Shown in pieces: positions 9,862 to 18,212 of a stretch of DNA of 52,575 nt. The stretch is from Thalassobius sp. Cn5-15 (GTDB lineage: Bacteria > Pseudomonadota > Alphaproteobacteria > Rhodobacterales > Rhodobacteraceae), in the NCBI RefSeq assembly GCF_022347685.1, contig NZ_JAKRGF010000012.1, positions 1 through 52,575 of the forward strand. The letters are read 5' to 3'. The notes under the pieces were generated by a model, which worked only from the letters and a program-made list of their open reading frames with translations, was not told the origin of the DNA and searched no databases. Position 1 is the first letter of the stretch, and every line of letters begins with the position of its first letter. The position numbers and the translations under genes were made by a program.

Positions 9862-10742
9862 CAGTTCAGCGCCTCATCCGCGCCGTAAAGCACCTGATGT
9901 AGCTCGCTCACAAAGGCGGCTGTGCGCGGGCCAAAGCCAAGCGCGGCACCGTCGATGCTGTAAAACCCGCCGTTTGCCGCCGCCGGTGTAGGGGCCAGCG
10001 CGGGCAGGGCCAGGATTTCCTCGGCGCGGCCTTCGTGATCGGTGCGGCCGGTCATCATCAGCACCAGATCGGGCTTTGCCTCTATCACCGCCTCGTCGTT
10101 GACAAGTTTGTAGCCAACGTAATCTTCGGCCATGACATTGATGCCGCCAGCCAGTTCGATCAGCCCGTTCGCACCTGTGTCACGACCTGACACATTCAGG
10201 CGACCGCCGTCATTGGACAGCACAAACATCACGCGCTTTTTGGTTTCCACTTTGGCCACCTTGGCGGCGAGTGTTGCCAGTTCCGCCTCAACCTTACCGG
10301 CCAGTGCATCTGCCTGCGCGTCCTCGCCGATGGCGTGGCCGACGGTGCGGATCGCGTCTGTGACGGCTTCGGCGCTGAAACCGTCATGGATCAGCACGAT
10401 CGGGACAGAGGCTTCGCGCAGCAGGTCCATGGTTTCCACGGGGCCGGAGGTATGGCGCGCGATGATCAGATCGGGGGCAACGGACAGAACGCCCTCAGGC
10501 GACAGGCGGCGCATGTAGCCGACGTCGGGCAGGTCGTTCACCATCGCCGGATATGTCGATGTGGTGTCGCGGGCGACAATGCGGTCCTGGGCGCCAAGGG
10601 CGAAGAGGATTTCAGTGATCGGCCCACCGACAGAGACGATGGATTTTGCCTCTGGGTAGCTGTGGTCGTGGTCATCGGCAGCGAAGGCAATGGCAGAGAG
10701 GCTAAGCGCGGTCACCGCGCCAAGGGTGAGGGAGCGGATCAT
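9861..10742 (-). CDS. hmuT: Periplasmic haem-binding protein HmuT
   Basis: Substrate-binding protein of the haem importer, 293 residues. The start at 10742 gives a clean signal peptide (MIRSLTLGAVTALSLSAIAF, cut near AFA-AD) and has AGGAGG 7 nt upstream; its ATGA overlap with the hmuS stop confirms it. The mature protein shows the type III binding-protein fold motifs SIVSVGGPITEILFALGA, DLPDVGYMRRLSPEGVLSVA and PDLIIARHTSGP. A His/Asp cluster (DDHDHS) follows the cleavage site. It should capture haem in the periplasm and deliver it to HmuUV. Confidence 0.94.
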   Translation of the reverse strand: MIRSLTLGAVTALSLSAIAFAADDHDHSYPEAKSIVSVGGPITEILFALGAQDRIVARDTTSTYPAMVNDLPDVGYMRRLSPEGVLSVAPDLIIARHTSGPVETMDLLREASVPIVLIHDGFSAEAVTDAIRTVGHAIGEDAQADALAGKVEAELATLAAKVAKVETKKRVMFVLSNDGGRLNVSGRDTGANGLIELAGGINVMAEDYVGYKLVNDEAVIEAKPDLVLMMTGRTDHEGRAEEILALPALAPTPAAANGGFYSIDGAALGFGPRTAAFVSELHQVLYGADEALN

Positions 10743-11812
10743 GCAGAAACCTCCTCTTTCGTCAGGGTGGGCAGGTCGGCGATGATCTGATGCCACTGAG
10801 CCAGATCGTCAGAATCATTGTTCGGGTCGCGCATGCCAAAGATCTGCATGATGGTCATTCCACGGCTGTCAAAGCACTCTAGCGATACGGCTGGGCCGCG
10901 TTTGGTGGGTTTTTCGACGGCATAGACCTCGGCCACATGATCGTTGCGCAGGTGCAGGTCAAATCGGTCATCCAGCACGTTGACCCATGGCCCCATATTT
11001 TTGATGTTGTCCAGACGGCCCCAGTGGATCTGGATGTTGCCGGGGTTGCCGACAAAGAGGATGGTGCGCTGCTTGAGTTCGGACACGCGGTTGATCAAGG
11101 TCTCCACGGCTGAGATTTCCAGCGGGCGCACCCATTTTTCGCCCGCCACCAGACGGTAGGCGCCCAAACGGTTCATGCCCAGTTTCGACGTCAGCCGCAT
11201 GAACTGGTGGGTGTCGGTCATCTTGCCCCATTCGTCCAGCAGGATGTCCCGTTTCGCCGGGTTCGATTTCGCCGGTTCAATTGGGGTGGCCGGGGCGACC
11301 TCGATACCTTCGGACTGGTCGGCAACGGTCAGCTCTGTGACGACTGCCTCCCATGCGTCGTGGTTTGATCCTTCGCGCATGAACACTTTGTGGACCGCGT
11401 CACCAGCGGCATCAAACACCTGCAAGGTGCGGCGCAGGCCGCGTTCGGTCTGTTGTTCAATGGCGAAACCATGCACCCAGTGTTTGGGGAAAATGCGCAG
11501 GTCAATCTCATGGCCCACAACCATCGCGGCATGGGCGCCGGAGGTGTATTTGCCATAGGTGCCAACGCGTTCATGCACGGCCGAGATGTTGCGCGTCAGT
11601 GCCATCACTTCGCCCAGTTTGCTGACAGCGGGCATCAGCTGATCGGGATGGGGATTGATGCGGGTGATCACCTCGCCTTCACGTGCGCCAAGGTGGGCGG
11701 CGACCAGTTCGGCCTCGGAGATGCCCAGCTGATCCGCCAGATCGCGGTCACGCATTTTGGGATTGTCGCGTTTGGCCTGACGAATGTCAGCGGGATTTGG
11801 TTTCTGGGTCAT
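10739..11812 (-). CDS. hmuS: Haem-degrading/chaperone protein HmuS
   Basis: Cytoplasmic haem-handling protein of the HemS/HmuS/ChuX family, 357 residues, made of two similar halves. The first half shows GEVMALTRNISAVHERVGTY and GHEIDLRIFPKHWVHGF, the second NRVSELKQRTILFVGNPGN, IQIHWGRLDNI and DDRFDLHLRNDHVAEVY. By family knowledge these proteins bind incoming haem and either release its iron by oxidative ring opening or pass haem on. The ATG at 11812 is preceded by AGAGG; a longer in-frame reading to 11902 has a non-family N-terminus and is unlikely. The stop overlaps the hmuT start by 4 nt (ATGA). A hairpin lies between this gene and hmuR. Confidence 0.94.
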   Translation of the reverse strand: MTQKPNPADIRQAKRDNPKMRDRDLADQLGISEAELVAAHLGAREGEVITRINPHPDQLMPAVSKLGEVMALTRNISAVHERVGTYGKYTSGAHAAMVVGHEIDLRIFPKHWVHGFAIEQQTERGLRRTLQVFDAAGDAVHKVFMREGSNHDAWEAVVTELTVADQSEGIEVAPATPIEPAKSNPAKRDILLDEWGKMTDTHQFMRLTSKLGMNRLGAYRLVAGEKWVRPLEISAVETLINRVSELKQRTILFVGNPGNIQIHWGRLDNIKNMGPWVNVLDDRFDLHLRNDHVAEVYAVEKPTKRGPAVSLECFDSRGMTIMQIFGMRDPNNDSDDLAQWHQIIADLPTLTKEEVSA

Positions 11813-11880
11813 CGGACTACCTCTGAGGCTGTGTGTGGGAAAAGGCCGCCAGTCGGGCCAGATCCCGAAAATAGGAAAGG

Positions 11881-11903
11881 GGTGGCCCGCAAGTGGGGCC
11901 ACC
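11881..11903 (-). terminator. Hairpin between hmuR and hmuS, possible partial terminator
   Basis: GGTGGCCC / GGGCCACC, an 8-bp GC-rich inverted repeat with a 7-nt loop, 22 nt after the hmuR stop and 68 nt before the hmuS start. On the minus strand it is followed by a weak pyrimidine run (CCCTTTCCTATTTT). It may reduce readthrough so that the receptor is made in excess of the importer, or stabilise the hmuR 3' end. Confidence 0.5.
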
Positions 11904-11924
11904 CGAAAGGATCCAAAGTGAGGA

Positions 11925-14000
11925 TCAGAAGGTTTTCGCCAAGGTGAACTTGATGTTGCGGCCCTTGGCGTTGCGGTTCGGGCTGGTCAGGAAGGGACGG
12001 TAGGTCTCATCAAACAGGTTTTCGATGCCCAGACGCAGTTCCGTACCTTCCAGTGCGCCATTGTCAGGCTTGTAGCCAACCGACAGGGCATAGGTGGTCC
12101 AATCCTCCGAAGGTGCGGTCGCACCGCTGGTGGAGGTGGTGCGGCTGTGGGCAAAGGCATGTTTCGCCTCAACCGCAACATCCAGCTGTTCATCGAGGAA
12201 TTTCTTACCAAGTGTCAGCTGTACGGTGTCCGCAGGGGTGTAGTTGAACGGAGCAGCGGTGCCGTTGATGTTGCCACGGGTCCGTGCGGCAGCAAAGTCG
12301 GCGTAGAACAGGTCGCTGGCGTAGTTCAGTTCCAGTTCAACACCTTCCAGATCGGTTTCATCGATACCGGAGTAGCTGGTGCCATCCCAGATCTCAGTGC
12401 GGAAGGCGGTCAGCTTGGCTTGCAGGTGGTCGCCTTCCATCACAACATCGGTGCCATCGTAGGATGCACCCAGTTCAAAAGTGGTGGCTTTTTCCGACTT
12501 CTCGCGGTTTGTGGTCGAACGCAGATCGTCAAGGATCGGCAGGTTCTCGTTGTAGGCAGCGCTACCGAAGACCGCGAATTCATCGGTCACAGCATATCGA
12601 GCCGACAGGGCACCGGTCCATGCATTTGCATCGTAGGTGGTGCCATCAGGCAGACCCAAAGAGGTGCGGCAGGAGGTCGGGCCGAAGCACTGCTGCATGT
12701 CGATGTTGTTTTGCGATTCCAGCTCTTGGCTTTCGTAGCGCAGCTGCGGGGTCAGGGTCAGCTTGTCGCCGATTTCCATCTTGTCCGCGATGTAGAAGCT
12801 GACACTGCGGTCAAAACCACCAGGGGCAGAGGCGTCGTTGCGGCCGGCATAGGTGCCAGACAGCAGTTCGGCAGAACGTTCACGGCGCTTCACCTCGATG
12901 CCGGTGGTGAATTCGTGATCAACCGCACCGGTGACAAAACGGGCAACGTTTTCCAGACGCAGGCCAAGGCTTTCGGTTTCGTGGTCGGCGTTGAAGATGC
13001 CGCTGGTCAGCGTCTCATGCGCGATCTTCAGCTTTTCGAACTTGTGGTACAGGAAGACCTCAAGGTCGATCAGGTTGTTGTCTACCGGATCATAGTTCAG
13101 CGACAGATAGGTCGTCCGGTCTTCGGTGTCGCGGTCTACGGTGACGCCATTCCAATCTGGATCTTGTGCGTTATAGGGCACATCGGTTTCAGGCAGGACG
13201 GTGCGTGTGTGGCCGAAAGTCAGCGTTGCGTCGTCGGTCAGTTTATAGTTCAGCTTTACCAGACCCGAGGGACCTTCGAAATCGGTGTTGCGGCGGGTTT
13301 CACCGTCACCATCTTCGCTTTCGCCTACATCGCGGTAACCAAAGAACGCCAGCGCATCAAAGCGGTCGTTCGGTGCAAAAGACAGGATGGTTGTCGACAG
13401 CAGGCCATCACCGTTGCTCTCATACCCGAACTTCTGCCGCAGCGAGAAGGTGTCGCCGTCTTGCAGGAAGTCGGTCGCATCCTTGGTTTCCGCTTCGATG
13501 GTGCCACCGAATGCACCGGAGGAGTAGCGGAAGCTTTCGGACGGGCCGCGGGTTACAGCAACCTCGCGGAACAGCTCAGGTTCCAGCGCCAGCAGCGAGC
13601 CATTGCGGTAAATCTCTTCTGCGCCGGAAGCAACACCGTCAACAACAACGGCGACTTTACCGTCGGTGCCATAAAAACCTGCCTGGCCGCCAAGGCCACG
13701 GATGTTGACAGCCGAACCCTGCGGCAGGGAGCCGTTGATCAGGTTCACGTTCGGGACAGAATCCAGCAGCTCACCAAAAGAGGTGGCCTGACGTGCCTCA
13801 ATCTCTTCTTGATCGATCACGGTCTTGGAGGTGGCGGTGTCTGTCTGCACGCCGCGGCGGCTGGCATTCAGTTGGATCGCGTCCAGCTGGATGACGTCGT
13901 CGCTCTCTTGGTTAATGTCTTGTGCCAGAACGGCACCCGAAAGGGCGGGTAGGGCGGTCAAGCCGGCAACGGCCACCGCAATGGTAGAATTACGCTTCAT
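11925..14000 (-). CDS. hmuR: TonB-dependent outer-membrane haem receptor HmuR
   Basis: Outer-membrane receptor of 691 residues. Signal peptide at residues 1-26 (ends GAVLA-QD), then a TonB-box-like stretch (DVIQLDAIQLNAS), a plug domain (SFGELLDSVPNVNLINGS, GSAVNIRGLGGQAGFYGTD, VDGVASGAEEIYRNG) and a 22-strand barrel ending in a terminal phenylalanine (FTLAKTF). It would import haem or haemoproteins using TonB energy. Haem specificity is inferred mainly from the hmuSTUV genes behind it. The FRAP/NPNL box of many haem receptors is not obvious; the corresponding strand seems to read SAAYNENLP. Two cysteines (QQCFGPTSCR) may form a disulphide in an outer loop. It is the first gene of the operon, with a sigma70-like promoter about 90 nt upstream. 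Confidence 0.92.
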   Translation of the reverse strand: MKRNSTIAVAVAGLTALPALSGAVLAQDINQESDDVIQLDAIQLNASRRGVQTDTATSKTVIDQEEIEARQATSFGELLDSVPNVNLINGSLPQGSAVNIRGLGGQAGFYGTDGKVAVVVDGVASGAEEIYRNGSLLALEPELFREVAVTRGPSESFRYSSGAFGGTIEAETKDATDFLQDGDTFSLRQKFGYESNGDGLLSTTILSFAPNDRFDALAFFGYRDVGESEDGDGETRRNTDFEGPSGLVKLNYKLTDDATLTFGHTRTVLPETDVPYNAQDPDWNGVTVDRDTEDRTTYLSLNYDPVDNNLIDLEVFLYHKFEKLKIAHETLTSGIFNADHETESLGLRLENVARFVTGAVDHEFTTGIEVKRRERSAELLSGTYAGRNDASAPGGFDRSVSFYIADKMEIGDKLTLTPQLRYESQELESQNNIDMQQCFGPTSCRTSLGLPDGTTYDANAWTGALSARYAVTDEFAVFGSAAYNENLPILDDLRSTTNREKSEKATTFELGASYDGTDVVMEGDHLQAKLTAFRTEIWDGTSYSGIDETDLEGVELELNYASDLFYADFAAARTRGNINGTAAPFNYTPADTVQLTLGKKFLDEQLDVAVEAKHAFAHSRTTSTSGATAPSEDWTTYALSVGYKPDNGALEGTELRLGIENLFDETYRPFLTSPNRNAKGRNIKFTLAKTF

Positions 14001-14087
14001 AGTCCCCTCAATGCGTTTGAGATCCCTGCGCAGGCAGAGCGCAGAATCGGTCTAGCTGGCTATGAAGCGTGCTGGTGTGCAGTGGCG

Positions 14088-14115
14088 CTTCTATTTGCTC
14101 GATAAAATTTGTCAA
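14088..14115 (-). promoter_or_regulatory. Candidate sigma70 promoter of the hmu operon
   Basis: On the minus strand TTGACA (14115-14110) and TAGAAG (14093-14088) are 16 nt apart, about 90 nt upstream of the hmuR start. The -35 box is a perfect match and the -10 matches 4 of 6 positions. Iron control by Irr, RirA or Fur would be expected here, but I could not identify a convincing operator by eye. Confidence 0.5.
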
Positions 14116-14157
14116 GAATTGGAGCGGCGCTTTTAGAGGTTGATATGGCGAAAAGCA

Positions 14158-14185
14158 CATAAGCGGCCCGAATGGGCCGCTTATG
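14158..14185 (-). terminator. Terminator-like hairpin after the second chemoreceptor gene
   Basis: CATAAGCGGCCC / GGGCCGCTTATG, a perfect 12-bp stem with a GAAT tetraloop, 28 nt past the stop of the gene at 14214-16253. Only a short T-run (GCTTTTC) follows on the minus strand. It separates that gene from the hmu promoter. Confidence 0.75.
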
Positions 14186-14213
14186 GTAGTATTTGATCTT
14201 TGATTATGTAGCC

Positions 14214-16253
14214 TTATAGGTGTTTTATCTTCTGCATGAACTCTTTGATCGCAGCGTTAGTGTTGGCGGCTGCATCATCTACCGAGAACATCTGATTCAT
14301 CACATCCGCCGCCGCTTTGGCCGCCACGGTAGAGCTTTCTTCGACCCCGATGATGTTGCGTGACACGTTATCGACGCGGTTCGATAGATCTGCCATCGAG
14401 TTTGACATCTCCAGCGTCACACCGCCTTGCTGTTCGGCGGCAGAGGACATGTTGGCCGCCTGCGCCTGCACTGCGGCCACTGCCTCGGAGATGTCGTTCA
14501 TCGCCATCACGTTGTTTTCCACCCCAGAGGTTACCGCCTCAATCTCCGTTCTGATTTGGACGGTGGATTCTGCGGTCTGTTCGGCCAATTTGCGTACCTC
14601 CTCTGCGACCACGGCAAAACCGCGGCCTGCCTCACCTGCGCGCGCGGCCTCAACCGCGGCGTTCAGCGCCAAGAGGTCGGTCTGGGAGGTGATGCCATTG
14701 ATGAAGCTAACCACGTTGGAAATCCGCGCAGTTGCGGCCTCTAGTTCTTGCAGGGTGGCGGTAGCGTGTTCGGCCTTAGTGTTGGCGTCCAGCGACAGAT
14801 TCGAGGTGCGGCTGACCCCGCCAGCGATTTCCTGAATGGAAGCGGACATCTGTTCCACAGCTGAGGCTGTGCCCGATACCTTATCCGCCGCAGCGATGGA
14901 GTTTTCTTTGACCAATGCCCCCTGCGCGCTGGCCTCTTCTGCCATCGAGGCAAGGGATTCCGCCGCAGCCTTGGAACGGTTGGCAGCCTCTGTCAGCGTG
15001 TCCATCGAGGTGATCACCATGTTCTGGAAATCAGCGGTCAGCCTGCGGATGGGGCGTAGTAGCGAGGTGCCGAGGATCAGGCCCACTGTCACAATCGCCG
15101 CAACCATAATGCCAAAAATCATCATGGTCTGATGAACGGCAGCATCCGCGCCGGCCAGCGCCTCTGCTGTGTGAACGCTGGTGACCAGATACCAATCGAC
15201 ACTTTGCAGGTTGAGTTTGCCGTAAGCGCTGAAACTTTCGGCGCCCTTGTGGTCACCGCCGCGCCGGAACCCGCTGTCTGCGGCCAGTGCGGCGTCGATG
15301 ACCTGACCATCGACTTCATCGCCGACCGTCAGTTCAGTAGACAGTGGTGGCGCGGCGCGCAGTCGTTTGTTGGCGCCTATCAGCAGGGATTCTGCGGTGT
15401 CAAACCCCTTTAGCGGGGCACCAATGATGGCGTTGATGCGATCAATCGGTGCCTGAAAGGCGATGATGCCGGTCAGCTTGCCGTTCTGTTGCAGTGGCTG
15501 CAGCAAAAACGCGGCATCTGCACCGTAGGAGGGTTCATAAGGTTCAAAATCCACAAAGATCGGAGTCCGAGTGTCACCTTTCAGGATGGTGCTGACCCCT
15601 TGGCCAAAGCCGGAGCCGCTATAGGGACCAGTGAGGAAAGAGGTGCCATAGTCGACCTCTTTGAACACGGAATAGACAACGCGCCCTTCAACAGGATCCA
15701 GCAGGAAGATATCGTAGAAGCCGAACTGTTCCTGTGTTTCTTTGAAATAGGGATGATATTCGGCGTGAAGCTCGCTGTAGCGGCTGCCGTCGGCGGCATC
15801 TTGCAGGTTTTGCTTCTCACCTATCTTTTCCGGATTGCCAGAGATGTAGAGACGCTGCAACTGGCGGGCCAGCGGGTCTAGTTCCTGCCAACGGGCCAGA
15901 TCTGCGTCACTGACACCCGGGGTGTTTTCGCCCTGATATTTATACCGCGCGTCCAGAGGTGGCAGGTCTGCCGCGATGTCGTTGCGATTGGCAAGACCGC
16001 GTGCGGCGTAAGTGAAATCTGTCACGGCCGAAAGCACAGTGCCATTGCTGGCCATGGTTTTTGCGATCCCGCTGAGAGATTTAAAATAATCTTCAATCGC
16101 GGTACGCTTCAGCTCAAACGCGCCTTCGACAGCGCTGGTCGCAGAGGCTTCGGACAGCCCATAGACGCGTTTGATGTTCAGATAGGTTAGCACCGCAGCA
16201 GGGGTGAGTCCGAGGATCAGCAGGGCAGCCAGGATCTTCGTTCTAAATCTCAT
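14214..16253 (-). CDS. Methyl-accepting chemotaxis protein with a large periplasmic sensor domain
   Basis: Transmembrane chemoreceptor of 679 residues. First membrane helix near residues 7-25 ([19 protein letters not shown]), then a periplasmic domain of about 350 residues of the double-Cache kind: [20 protein letters not shown] and [18 protein letters not shown] are typical Cache strands. A second helix follows ([20 protein letters not shown]), then a HAMP-like linker and the signalling coiled coil with the tip [17 protein letters not shown] and [20 protein letters not shown]. There is no C-terminal NWETF-type tether. The ATG at 16253 has AAAGG about 8 nt upstream. Ligand unknown; Cache receptors commonly sense small organic acids, amino acids or purines. 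It lies upstream of the haem operon on the same strand but is separated from it by a strong hairpin. Confidence 0.93.
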   Translation of the reverse strand: MRFRTKILAALLILGLTPAAVLTYLNIKRVYGLSEASATSAVEGAFELKRTAIEDYFKSLSGIAKTMASNGTVLSAVTDFTYAARGLANRNDIAADLPPLDARYKYQGENTPGVSDADLARWQELDPLARQLQRLYISGNPEKIGEKQNLQDAADGSRYSELHAEYHPYFKETQEQFGFYDIFLLDPVEGRVVYSVFKEVDYGTSFLTGPYSGSGFGQGVSTILKGDTRTPIFVDFEPYEPSYGADAAFLLQPLQQNGKLTGIIAFQAPIDRINAIIGAPLKGFDTAESLLIGANKRLRAAPPLSTELTVGDEVDGQVIDAALAADSGFRRGGDHKGAESFSAYGKLNLQSVDWYLVTSVHTAEALAGADAAVHQTMMIFGIMVAAIVTVGLILGTSLLRPIRRLTADFQNMVITSMDTLTEAANRSKAAAESLASMAEEASAQGALVKENSIAAADKVSGTASAVEQMSASIQEIAGGVSRTSNLSLDANTKAEHATATLQELEAATARISNVVSFINGITSQTDLLALNAAVEAARAGEAGRGFAVVAEEVRKLAEQTAESTVQIRTEIEAVTSGVENNVMAMNDISEAVAAVQAQAANMSSAAEQQGGVTLEMSNSMADLSNRVDNVSRNIIGVEESSTVAAKAAADVMNQMFSVDDAAANTNAAIKEFMQKIKHL

Positions 16254-16480
16254 TACTCGTTACCTTTCAGTACAGGCGATAAATTACCTGCATCGCCTTT
16301 TGGAATGGGGCGCGGCAGGGGAAATGTCGAAAAACCGATGTTCTTCAGGTAGATGAACGGTGCTTAATCAGGCAGTTTTAGAAGTTTTGGCTAGAATGAA
16401 TTCAATCATATATTGCAATCGTGCCGCGATTATGGAGGATCTTCGCGCTTTACTTGTTCTGCTTGGCGAAAACTGCATAA

Positions 16481-16510
16481 AAAACGTGCGCTGAAATCAG
16501 CGCACGTTTT
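16481..16510 (-). terminator. Rho-independent terminator after the RNA helicase gene
   Basis: AAAACGTGCGCTGA and TCAGCGCACGTTTT form a long perfect stem around a tiny AA centre, in practice a 12-bp stem with a 6-nt loop, with flanking A- and T-runs on both sides. It starts 31 nt past the helicase stop and could also act on plus-strand transcripts. Confidence 0.85.
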
Positions 16511-16541
16511 TAGATGTTCTCGTTAAAACTGCAGGCAGAAA

Positions 16542-17915
16542 TTAATTTTGCGCTGGTGCAGGTTTGCGCCCACGCGGGCGCCGCCGCTTGGCGCTGGCTG
16601 GCTGGTCGGATTGGGGGCGATCAGATTGCGAACGCTCAGATTGGGACCGGCCCTTTGCTTTGTTGTCGCCACGGCCGCGACGGTTGCCCCCGCCGTTGCC
16701 AGCATTGCCGCCACAGCCTGTACCACCATTGCCACGACCACCGCGACGGCGGTTGCTGCCGGATTTCTTCGGCGCCTCTGTTGGCAGGAAGGGCGTGCCG
16801 GAGGCCACGGGGATCTCCAGCTTCATTACTTTTTGGATGTCGCGCAGCTGTTCGGCCTCATCCGCAGTGCAGAAGGCAATCGCTTCGCCCTCACGGCCTG
16901 CACGGGCGGTGCGGCCAATACGGTGGACGTAGTTATCCGGCGTGTCGGGCAGATCGTAGTTGATCACATAGGCGACGCCCGGAATATCGATGCCACGCGC
17001 TGCGACATCGGTGGCAACCAAAACCTTGATGCTGCCATCGCGGAAGCCTTTGATGGCGCGGTCGCGTTGGTTCTGGCTCTTGTTACCGTGGATCGAGGCG
17101 GCGTTGTAGCCATCACGCACCAGCGACTTCATCAGCTTTTCCGCGCCCCATTTGGTGCGGGCGAACACCAGCGTCAGCACGTTCAGATCACGCGACAGGA
17201 TGTCGCGCAGCAGTTTGGGTTTGGTGTCACGGTCAAGGAAATGCACCGATTGCGTGACCTTATCCGCCGCCTTACCGGGGGGCGAGACCTGCACGCGGCG
17301 GGGATTGTTCAGATAGGCCTGCGACAGCTCTTCCATCTGTTTGGGCATGGTGGCCGAAAACAGCATGGTCTGGCGCGGGGTGCCCAGTCTGGGCGCGATT
17401 TTGCGCAACGCATGGATAAAGCCCATGTCCAGCATCTGATCCGCCTCATCCAATACCAGATGGCGGGTTTTAGACAGATCGACTGCACCGCGATCCATTA
17501 GGTCAATCAGACGGCCGGGGGTGGCTACCAGAATGTCTGTGCCCCGGTTTAGCACCGCGATCTGGCGGTTGATCGATTGGCCCCCTACGACGGTGCGTAC
17601 GTGGATATTGGTGTGCTGGGCCAGCATGTTGAGGTTGTCAGCGATCTGGTTTACCAGTTCGCGCGTTGGGGCCAGCACCAGCGCTTTCACCGTCTTGGGG
17701 GCCGCTTTGGCGGGATCATTCAGCAGCTGTTCCATCAGCGGCAGGCCAAAGGCCAGCGTTTTCCCCGTGCCGGTCTGGGCCAGCCCCAGAACGTCGTGGC
17801 CTTCCAGTGCCAGCGGGATCGCCTGGTTCTGGATTGGGGTGGGTTGGGTCAAACCGGCCTTGGCCAGCGCCTTGTTCAGTGCCGGGCTTAGGCCCAGCAT
17901 GTCGAAATCAAACAA
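16542..17915 (-). CDS. DEAD-box ATP-dependent RNA helicase, RhlE-like
   Basis: RNA helicase with all core motifs in order: Q-motif (TQPTPIQNQAIP), I (AQTGTGKT), Ia (PTRELVNQ), II (DEAD in VLDEADQMLDMGF), III (SAT), IV (LVFARTK), V (ATDVAARGIDIPG) and VI (HRIGRTARAGREG). A basic, Gly/Arg/Asn-rich tail of about 90 residues follows, as in RhlE relatives that unwind rRNA or mRNA in the cold. I place the start at the TTG at 17915: AAGGA lies 6 nt upstream and the protein then begins MFDFDMLGLSP, as the family does. The ATG five codons in is the alternative. The tail contains a small serine/glutamine repeat (RSQSERSQSDRPQSDQP). The 297-nt gap to tamB holds no gene or terminator that I can support; it probably carries the promoter. 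Confidence 0.93.
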   Translation of the reverse strand: MFDFDMLGLSPALNKALAKAGLTQPTPIQNQAIPLALEGHDVLGLAQTGTGKTLAFGLPLMEQLLNDPAKAAPKTVKALVLAPTRELVNQIADNLNMLAQHTNIHVRTVVGGQSINRQIAVLNRGTDILVATPGRLIDLMDRGAVDLSKTRHLVLDEADQMLDMGFIHALRKIAPRLGTPRQTMLFSATMPKQMEELSQAYLNNPRRVQVSPPGKAADKVTQSVHFLDRDTKPKLLRDILSRDLNVLTLVFARTKWGAEKLMKSLVRDGYNAASIHGNKSQNQRDRAIKGFRDGSIKVLVATDVAARGIDIPGVAYVINYDLPDTPDNYVHRIGRTARAGREGEAIAFCTADEAEQLRDIQKVMKLEIPVASGTPFLPTEAPKKSGSNRRRGGRGNGGTGCGGNAGNGGGNRRGRGDNKAKGRSQSERSQSDRPQSDQPASAKRRRPRGRKPAPAQN

Positions 17916-18212
17916 ATCATATCCTTTCGCGCTGAGCCTTCTGAGGCACGCAGCGCAGGGGGGCCGCGTGAGGCGCGGCAGCACGAGGTTTCACACAACA
18001 CCGATGGTCCCGGCGCCACATGCGGCGGGCGGTTCTGCGTCAAGAACCCTGCGTGATGGGGAACTAAAGGTAGGGTCACTGGGGCCGGATGCGGATCGTC
18101 ATGCATCAGCCGGCTGGTCACGCGACAGCGCAGTGATCGCCTGCATATGACGCTGGCGCAAGGGAAAGTCAAGGAGCGCAGGGCGAAACGCCCCGCGACG
18201 CAGCGGCGTCGG

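Noticed and set aside
12147-13952. A 601-codon open frame on the plus strand antisense to hmuR
   Set aside because: hmuR is a full-length TonB receptor with signal peptide, plug and terminal Phe. The antisense frame has no ribosome site or domain and reflects GC-rich codon bias.
16548-17501. A 317-codon plus-strand frame opposite the RNA helicase
   Set aside because: The helicase carries every DEAD-box motif. The opposite frame has only low-complexity Ala/Thr runs.
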